A stretch of DNA of 64,000 nucleotides, taken from Leptobrachium leishanense (Eukaryota > Chordata > Amphibia > Anura > Megophryidae). The notes beneath the pieces are model-generated. The model did not search any database. It was not told the DNA's origin and saw only the letters and a list, made by a program, of their open reading frames with translations. The translations under genes were made by a program, and so were the position numbers. The stretch lies in NCBI GenBank assembly GCA_009667805.1, contig CM019064.1, positions 79,772,675 through 79,836,674 of the forward strand. The letters are read 5' to 3'. This document shows positions 56,596 through 64,000 of this stretch, one piece after another; position 1 is the first letter of the stretch; each line of letters starts with the position of its first letter.

Positions 56596-56747
56596 AAACA
56601 TACCAAGAGAGACCATAGGAAGCATCATTCGCAAATTCAAGGCAAAGGGCACTGTTGACATGCCACCTGGTCATGGCAGAAAGAAGATGCTGACTTCGAC
56701 TGCTGTGCACTACCTGAAGCATAGAGTGGAGAAAAGTCCCCGTGTGA

Positions 56748-57512
<765 letters not shown>

Positions 57513-57735
57513 TAAGATTGAATGTCACTTGGGGGTTGAATAAAACTGATAATGATGTGAGCACAGAAAAGACATTTGTGGTTATTTCATTATAAATGTT
57601 ATGTTATATTTGTCTGACCTACACGTGCCTCTTTGATTTAATTGTAAGCAAGATGACTGAATGATCAAAATAAATGTCAAACTGGCCAAAACACTCAATT
57701 TCAGTGGGGGTTGAATAATTTTGAACACAACTGTA

Positions 57736-57964
57736 TATATCCTAAATCTACTCCATTTACCTGCATACAAGTTTCCAGTGCCTTATTCACCTGCTCTCCC
57801 CCAGCGCTTGGGAAATATAACTTTATAAAAAGGTCCCGGCCATAGCTCTATCCTGGCGCGGGTCTCCTAGAAACCTCTAGAGGGTCAAGGCTGGACTCCA
57901 CTGCTGTAAACTAGAAGAAGTATTGTTAGAATTCGCATGGTGTGAATATGATACTTTGTTCTTG
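57736..57964. other. No gene recognised
   Basis: Short non-coding interval between the Tc1 element and the palindromic repeat. Confidence 0.45.
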
Positions 57965-58145
57965 TTATAAATTCTGTAGCGCAGTACAATGGGTGGGACA
58001 AAGCAACCCAATATACATACAGGTTACACACACGTTAAGGATAGTAAGCTCTTGAGCAGAGTTCTCCTCTATTGTTCTCAGTGTGTGTAACCTGTATGCA
58101 TATTAGATTGCTTTGTCTCACCCATTGTACAGTGCTACAGAATTT
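57965..58145 (+). repeat. Palindromic interspersed repeat
   Basis: The two arms, AGTACAATGGGTGGGACAAA and, in reverse complement, AGCACTGTACAATGGGTGAG, are related over about 60 bases. The centre reads AGTAAGCTCTTGAGCAGAGT. The right arm continues into TTGTACAGTGCTACAGAATT, the same motif as in 2815-2990, so a tail of an interspersed repeat is present in inverted duplicate. Confidence 0.55.
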
Positions 58146-58904
58146 GTTTGCAGTTCATAAATACTTGTAATTGGTGGAAATGACCCCACTAGGTTGTGAT
58201 GCCGCTTAAAAAGTAGGGTTCCCAGATCGGCCGTATTTTTCTATACACAGATCACTAATTCATGCAGAGGCAGAGTTCCGAAGGATCAGCCCTCTAACCT
58301 GTATAATTCATATGCTGCAAGACAGGACAGTCTTTAACGCAGGGCAAAAGGGTCAGTTGCCCCGGGCCCAGTTATTGTTGAGGGGCCTAAAGCAGCTGCC
58401 CCTTGGGCCCACGTAAACCATGGATGACCGCCGCCGTCATGTAACCTTATTTTACATGCTAGCGCCAGGGTCGGACTGACCTGTCAGGCTCTCGGGCACG
58501 GCTCGAGGGCCCACAGGTTGGTTAGATCCCAGTTTTGGCATGCATTGGCTGGTTCAGTGGGCCCTGACGGTTTTCCTCAGCTCCGGCATCCAGAGCTAAG
58601 ATCATCATGATCTGACTTCTCGCCATCATCATCCCCCCGGGGGGGGGGGGCAGCGGCACACTCTCGCCGCTGCAGCGTGTCTCAGTGACTCCCACCCACA
58701 TTCTAAACAGGAGCATGGCACGCTGCATTGGCACCGCCCCCTTATGTGATTCCATAGGGCACGCAGTGGCAGAAGAGAATAACACCAACAACAGAGGGTG
58801 TGGAGCCAGCCGCTGCGTGCCCTGTGAAGGAGGACAGAGAGGCCGCGTGATTTTCTTTTCAGTGTAGTGACTGGTGGGGTGCGACCTGCCAAAGGGATAT
58901 GCCG

Positions 58905-59270
58905 GGGGGGTGTTGAATATATTGATATACCTGGGCTGGTGAATAAATAGATATACTGGGGGTGAATAAACTGATACTGGGGCTTGGGGCGGTGTATAAA
59001 TTTATATACTTGGTCCTGGGAGGGGTGAATAAATTGATATGCTGGGGTTTGGGTGTGTGGATAAATTGATATGCTGGGGTTTGGGTGTGTGGATAAATTG
59101 ATATGCTGGGGTTTGGGTGTGTGGATAAATTGATATGCTGGGGTTTGGGTGTGTGGATAAATTGATATGCTTGGGGGTGTGTGGATAAATTGATATGCTG
59201 GGGGTGTGTGGGTAAATTGATATACTTGGTCCTGGGGTGGTGAATAATTTGATATGCTGGGGGGATAGGG
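58905..59270 (+). repeat. Minisatellite, 31-32 bp units (hAT-3)
   Basis: Units GATAAATTGATATGCTGGGG plus TTTGGGTGTGTG in tandem; about ten copies, some shortened. The outer units are diverged (GAATAAATAGATATACTGGG). Only copy 2 of the family has it, so expansion occurred after the copies separated, or the array was lost in copy 1. Confidence 0.85.
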
Positions 59271-59408
59271 ATTGAATACACACTGCACGGTACTGTGAGT
59301 TTTATTGCCGCAGAGCTCTGTGATATGCACTCATACACACTGCACATTGCTGTGAGTTTCATTACTGTGGAACTGTTCAAGATATTAACATGCCTTTTCT
59401 CCCAAGAA

Positions 59409-59409
59409 C

Positions 59410-59448
<39 letters not shown>

Positions 59449-59456
59449 TATATATA
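59409..59456. repeat. TA microsatellite
   Basis: Nearly pure TA run. Confidence 0.95.
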
Positions 59457-59710
59457 TGTGTGTGTGAAAGGGCCTAGAAGAGGCTATAATTGGCATCTAC
59501 GTACTGTTACAGATCAATCTAAGGACTTGTTTGTGAGCCAGTTCTTTGTTTACATTATTAAAGCTTTGAGACAAGTCTGTGATGTATTTTTTTTTTTTTT
59601 TAGATGTTGGGGGTGGAGAGCAAAATTATGCGGTGGGCTGGCTTTCGGGGGGGCCCAAGAAAATGTTTGCCCAGGGTCAAATCAATATTAAAGACGGGCC
59701 TGCTGCAAGA

Positions 59711-60565
59711 GGTCATGGCTGGCCACCTGGGATTCCTCTTTGATTTCCTACCCGCAACTCATGGATTGTATATACTGCAGGGTTACATTTAAGTGTTAAA
59801 GGGAAAAAAATGGCCGCTCTGATAACCCTATAAAAAAAGTGGGAAAAGCGTAGTGTCAGAGATGATGAAATATGGATACATCTCATCGGTGTGTATATTC
59901 CTCTGGACATACATCTCTGTCAATGCGAATCATAATCAGCACATGGGCGCCCCGGGGCCTTAAGCCTGTTCAAGTAAAGCTAGAAGAATCTGTTACCACT
60001 CGAGGGTGGCGTCTCGAGCACTTGGCATTGATTTTAGCAACTGCTAATACCTAGCAATATGTGACTGTGCTATTTCTACAACATCAAGAGGAGGCCATGA
60101 ATTTGGAGAATCCCACTGAGACTAATGGTTTTGATGTCATATGTTGGCCAGGTGGTCAGTTACGAGTGAATAGCTCTTTTGTTACCAAAACAAACCATGT
60201 ATCCCCATTCCATCCCTTTTTTATAATTTCCTAAGATAATATTTAAAAACAACTCTGTGAAAACAGTACATAAAACTACGATCGCTTATAGTGAGAATAT
60301 TTAATTGATACTAATTTAGTACTTATAGGTTCGCTACTTTTGTAGCTTCCTTTTTAGTAATACAGTTATAAAGAGCAGCCACTACCCTCACTGTAACAAA
60401 AGATCAACAAACGTTACTGCTGCATTACAACAACCTCGGAATGCACAGATTACAGGGAGCACTCTGGGGTCACTCACAACTGGGATACGATCCTGGGGGT
60501 TATAATTGCTGAAGATCCCTGTATAGTACAGATGTAATTTCTATATACAGGCATTATGCCATAGC
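59711..60565. other. No gene or recognised repeat
   Basis: Short chance frames only. Confidence 0.45.
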
Positions 60566-62860
60566 ATGCTAAGAACTGACATCTCAACAATGCCATTATC
60601 ACCTATGCAGGAAGATGTTAATCATGTCTATTCTCAAACCTCTAACTCGTTCCCTTCTGTGACTGAACCAGAGGTCTTCAAGTTATTACGATCCCTCATC
60701 ACACTACCTGCCCCCTCGACCAACCCCCCCCCCCGTTCCCTCACCTCTTCCAAAACACTTTCCATTTCTCTTGTACCATCCTTGACCCACATCCTTAACA
60801 TCTGGGGTCGTTCCTGCTGCCCTCAAATATGCCGCAGTAGTCCCAATCCTAAAAAAAAAAAAAAAAAGCCATCTCTGGATCCTACTGCCCTCTCCAACTA
60901 CCACCCCGTGCCCCTATTGCCTCCAAACTCCTTGAAAAAGTTTGCGTATGCCATTGCCTGTCTGACTACCTCAACACCTACTCTCTCCTTGACCCTCTGT
61001 AATCTGGCTTTTGCTCACTGCGCTCGACAGAAACAGCTCTTGCGAAATTGACCAATGACCTTGCAACTGCTAAATCAAATGGGTGCTACTCACTGCTGAT
61101 CCTTCTTGACCTCTCTGCCGCCTTGGATACAGTTGACCACTCACACCTCATTTAAACCCTTAGGCTAGGGTCAGACGAGCGTGATTTCTACGGACTGTAC
61201 GTTCGTGCACACAGATGTACGGAAGACGCAGTAGTGGCCACACAGTCCGTTTATCACTGACGTATATTTTGACGGATGTAGGAGAGAAAATAAAATTTTA
61301 AAAAAACATTTTGTCCGTGAAAAATGCTGGACGTATAAATGCAGTCCGTCTGACCACGTTCCATCACTCACACACAAAGCTATGCAGACGTTGCGGACGC
61401 AGTGCACTTTGTGCGGCCGTTCTAGGGGTCGTACGTTCTTGCGTCCGTGGGCCCGCGGCCGTTGTGCGTCCGCAGTTCAGTGCGGACGTACTTCGTGATA
61501 GCCCATCGGAGCCCGTTACACAGACGTACTTTTAGGCGCAATCACGGACGTGAACACTATGCTCGTCTGACCCCAGCCTTAGTGATATAGACCTTCAAGG
61601 TGCTGTTCTTTCATGGTTCTCTTCCTACTTTTTCCATCGATCCTTTAGTGTCTCATTTTCTGGAAGCACCTCCTCCAGGCAGCCTGTCTCTGTCGGGGTG
61701 CCCCAAGGTTCAGTACTGGGCCCTCTTCTCTTTTCAATCTACACTGCCTCTCTAGGCAAACTGATCAGCTCCTTTTTAGATTCCAGTACCACCTATACAC
61801 TGACACTCAAATATACCTCTCCTCCCCTGATCTTTATCCAGAAAGGCAAGAGTCATTGACTGTCTCTCTGCCGTCTCGCATTGGATGTCTTCCCACTCAG
61901 TGCTCTTTGCTTGTGTATACCTGTTATCGACTCCCAGCTTGTCTGACGTTTGCCTCCTGGCTCTTAACCCTTGGCACTCCTGACTACCTGATCTGACACA
62001 CGTTCTATTCTGGAAAACCGGCCCCTGGCATCCCTTTAACTACTCAATTGGCATTAACCCCTTGTGTCTGGCTCACGAACATCCCTGGCATTAACCCAAG
62101 GTGTCGTTCTGTACACGTATACCTTCGGCTCTGTTTGTTTGTTTCTGGAAATAGGTAGTTTTACCGACCATTTTAAGGATTGTCCGTGTAGGATAGCCGT
62201 TTGCGTGTGGGGATCAGACATATATCTAGGAGGTACGTGACATAAACTCACTCTTGACAAAACTGAAATTCTTGTTGTTCCTCCCTAAAGAAAAACCCAA
62301 TGCCACCTGAGTAAATTGAATGCTCACTGCCTTTGTGTCACTTTCGATTCTGACCGAACGTTCTCTCCCCATGTCCCGACAGTGACCAAATCCTGTTACT
62401 ATCAACTCAAGAACATTGCCCACGTCCACCCCTTTCTGACAGATACCACGAAGGTGCTGGTTCATGCGCTTGTCATTTCACGACTTGATTACTGCAATTT
62501 GCTCCTTATTGGACTCCCCATTGCCCGTATGGCCCCTTTTACTATCTGTAATGGATGCAGGTGTCAGGCTCATTTTTCTCACCTCGCATACCTCCCCCCC
62601 CCCCCCCCCGCCAGTGACTCCATTGGCTTCATGTATGTTTCAGAAAACATTTTAAAATCACGACACTCACATTCAACTCACTCAATAACTCGACCCCCTC
62701 CTTACATGTCTTTGTAACTCCACATGCACGTCCCGTCTAGACAACTGCGGTCGGTGGGCGATCTCTGCATGTCCTCTGTCTACACCCGCGCTGCCAACTC
62801 TCACCTCCAAGACTTCTCAAGGGCAGCTCCGGTCCTGTGCAATGACTTACCTTATCAAAT
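60566..62860 (+). pseudogene. L2 LINE relic (RT and C-terminal region)
   Basis: Blocks in changing frames: [19 protein letters not shown] (60880-60930), then [20 protein letters not shown] and [13 protein letters not shown] (61050-61160), [18 protein letters not shown] (61690-61745), LTLDKTEILVVPP (62245-62290), VTFDSDRTFSPHVPTVTKSC (62337-62396) and LVHALVISRLDYCNLLL (62458-62508), then RQLRSVGDLCMSSVYT (about 62730). These are L2-type RT and C-terminal motifs. Many frameshifts and stops, an A-run at 60850-60867, a Harbinger-like MITE at 61163-61578 and a foreign-looking insertion around 61880-62235 show an old copy. The catalytic box is not recognisable. Confidence 0.75.
61163..61578. mobile_element. 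Harbinger-like MITE, copy 5 (416 bp)
   Basis: Flanked by TTA on both sides. Ends GGCTAGGGTCAGACGAGCGT and, in reverse complement, GGCTGGGGTCAGACGAGCAT. It interrupts the L2 reading frame after the AFDTVDH-equivalent motif, so it arrived after the L2. Confidence 0.85.
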
Positions 62861-63465
62861 TATGGGTATTTTTGATTGATTTTGTTATTTCGTTTTTATT
62901 GGTAGTTTGCTTTTCGGTTTCAATTCATATTTCGTTTTTATTTTTGGAATGTGAAACAAATTGGGGTAAAAAAAAGATACCTAATCCACGTCTTTGGTGT
63001 TGAAACCTATTCAGTACCAAGGACAGCAGATATTCTTGGTGCTGAAACCTATTCAGTGTAATATTTGCATAGGTATATTCTAACCAATCATATGCCAGTG
63101 TTAAAATTGTCTAGTGACTGTTGCACTGTCTGAGTCAGTTGGCAGTTGGCCTCTCTGTGAGCAACGGTCATTCAGCAGCTCTTATCCTTATTTCTGCATC
63201 CGAGAGTCATTGGCACAAACGCCCCGGCAGCAGAAAACCCAAAATTACATTATGTCAGAAGATCTGGATCTTTTCTATCAACACGGATGCCGCTGGAGTC
63301 CCAATGCCCACAATGAATTGGGAAGCAAGTAACTTGCCTGACGCATGGTAAGAGTTCAGACAGCACGCAGATCTCATGTTCGTTCGGCTGACCCCTGACA
63401 TGTAAGAGTGAGGATGAAAAATGTAATTACCTCCTACTAAGGGCTGGTGAAAAGGGCAGAGACAT
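62861..63465. other. Possible Gypsy leader; no gene recognised
   Basis: Non-coding sequence before the gag remnant. CGCCCCGGCAGCAG and TTTGGTGTTGAAACCTATTCA repeats are seen (63000 and 63035), without a defined LTR. Confidence 0.35.
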
Positions 63466-63469
63466 GTTC

Positions 63470-63740
63470 AATACATAGGCCTTACCTGCAGACGATGCTA
63501 TGTCACTGAAGTCATATTATGTCCGTTACGCCGCATATGTCAAGCCCAAAGCTAATGTTATTATTTGCACAATATAAGTTCCACCAAAAAGTGCAGCAGG
63601 CCCAGGAAGCTTTTGAGCAGTTTGTGACAGACTTACGTCTCCTTGCTCAGGACTACAATTATGCTTAGAGCGTTGAGATGATCCGAGACAGCATTGTCTT
63701 CGCATACACTCTCCGAGGGGAAGAGAGAAATTATTAAATG
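63470..63740 (+). pseudogene. Gypsy-type (Ty3) gag remnant
   Basis: A plus-strand block with AQEAFEQFVTDLRLLAQDY followed by a stop, then SVEMIRDSIVFAYTLRGEE in the same frame, is the capsid-domain style of vertebrate Gypsy/Metaviridae elements. An upstream segment (YAAYVKPKANVI) is in another frame. It has at least one stop and one frame change. No protease or RT follows before the hAT start at 63830, so it is a short relic. It is a retrotransposon relic; no envelope gene is visible. Confidence 0.6.
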
Positions 63741-63773
63741 ACTGGTCTTGTTAACACTAGAGAAAGCAATCCG

Positions 63774-63808
63774 TATATAATATATAATATATATATATAT
63801 ATATATAC
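63774..63808. repeat. TA microsatellite
   Basis: TA run ending at the CATG before the last hAT. Confidence 0.9.
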
Positions 63809-63829
63809 ATGAATTGACCTAGGCACAGC

Positions 63830-64000
63830 CAGTGGCGTAGGGAGGGGGGACAAGTGTCCCGGGCACCTGTCTGGGGGGGACGCCACAAGCCGGGATGGAT
63901 TGACGTGTGGAGGATTCCCCGCAGCATGAGTAGGACGTATGCTGCACGTCATGGGTTCCCCGCAATGTTGTTGGTGACCAACCTGCGTCGCCCCCTGACA
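63830..64000. mobile_element. Start of a hAT-like element, cut by the window end
   Basis: CAGTGGCGTAGGGAGGGGGG is a hAT-type end similar to the element at 24994. The other end and the duplication lie beyond the window. Confidence 0.45.

Larger units (their letters stand above)
58323..59702. mobile_element. hAT element with minisatellite (hAT-3 family, copy 2)
   Basis: Perfect 8-bp duplication CTGCAAGA at 58315-58322 and 59703-59710. Ends CAGGACAGTCTTTAAC and, in reverse complement, CAGGCCCGTCTTTAATATTG. Shares GGGCCTAAAGCAGCTGCCCC and other blocks with 22698-23499. It differs by holding a tandem array at 58905-59270 and TA repeats at 59409-59456. Confidence 0.85.

Noticed and set aside
58905..59270. 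Homology of the hAT-3 minisatellite with the hAT-1/hAT-2 satellites
   Set aside because: Only a short GATATACTGGGG-like overlap is shared; without scoring I treat it as chance.
58629..59380. Pro/Tyr/Ile-rich minus-strand frames of 93-233 codons
   Set aside because: They are produced by the 31-32 bp minisatellite in the hAT-3 copy.

Overview
The window reads as repeat-rich, gene-poor vertebrate genomic DNA, most likely from an amphibian (inference). The basis is the mix of repeats: a DIRS1-like tyrosine-recombinase retrotransposon, a Tx1-type L1 LINE, L2 and Rex1/CR1-like LINEs, a tRNA-headed SINE, a Tc1 transposon and many hAT, PIF/Harbinger-like and mariner-type non-autonomous elements. A caecilian, salamander, lungfish or ray-finned fish cannot be excluded from the sequence alone. 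I found no convincing host protein-coding gene, no true tRNA or rRNA gene and no CRISPR array. Nearly every long open frame lies in a mobile element or a tandem repeat.

Layout. 1-6.9 kb: small non-autonomous DNA transposons and SINE copies. 6.9-12.4 kb: a nearly complete DIRS element with inverted terminal repeats, an internal complementary region, gag, RT/RNase H and tyrosine recombinase, inactivated by frameshifts and apparently by a deletion in RNase H. 13.7-17.0 kb: a hAT transposon with a perfect 8-bp target duplication, filled with about 2.9 kb of minisatellite. 17-31 kb: a candidate hammerhead ribozyme, a mariner-type element carrying an insertion, hAT elements, a solo LTR, four of five copies of a TWA-flanked Harbinger-like MITE, and a homogeneous 28-bp tandem array. 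31.0-33.7 kb: a 5'-truncated LINE (minus strand) whose 3' tail is shared with the SINE copies. 37.1-38.5 kb: a second hAT with a perfect 8-bp target duplication, filled with a minisatellite clearly related to that at 14-17 kb. 44.0-53.0 kb: a four-level nest (Harbinger-like element > L1 3' fragment > second inverted-repeat element > full-length Tx1-type L1). 53.6-57.7 kb: a Tc1 transposon whose transposase is split by an ORF1-only L1-like retroelement. 58.3-59.7 kb: a third hAT carrying another minisatellite. 60.6-62.9 kb: a decayed L2 LINE with a Harbinger-like MITE in its RT. 63.5 kb to the end: a Gypsy-type gag remnant and the start of another hAT.

The elements do not form a host pathway. 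They record successive insertions, many with intact boundaries and target-site duplications that give their relative order. The most unusual signals are related minisatellites inside two hAT elements with different terminal repeats, the ORF1-only L1-like element with complete ends, the repeated 5' monomers of the full-length L1, and candidate hammerhead motifs.
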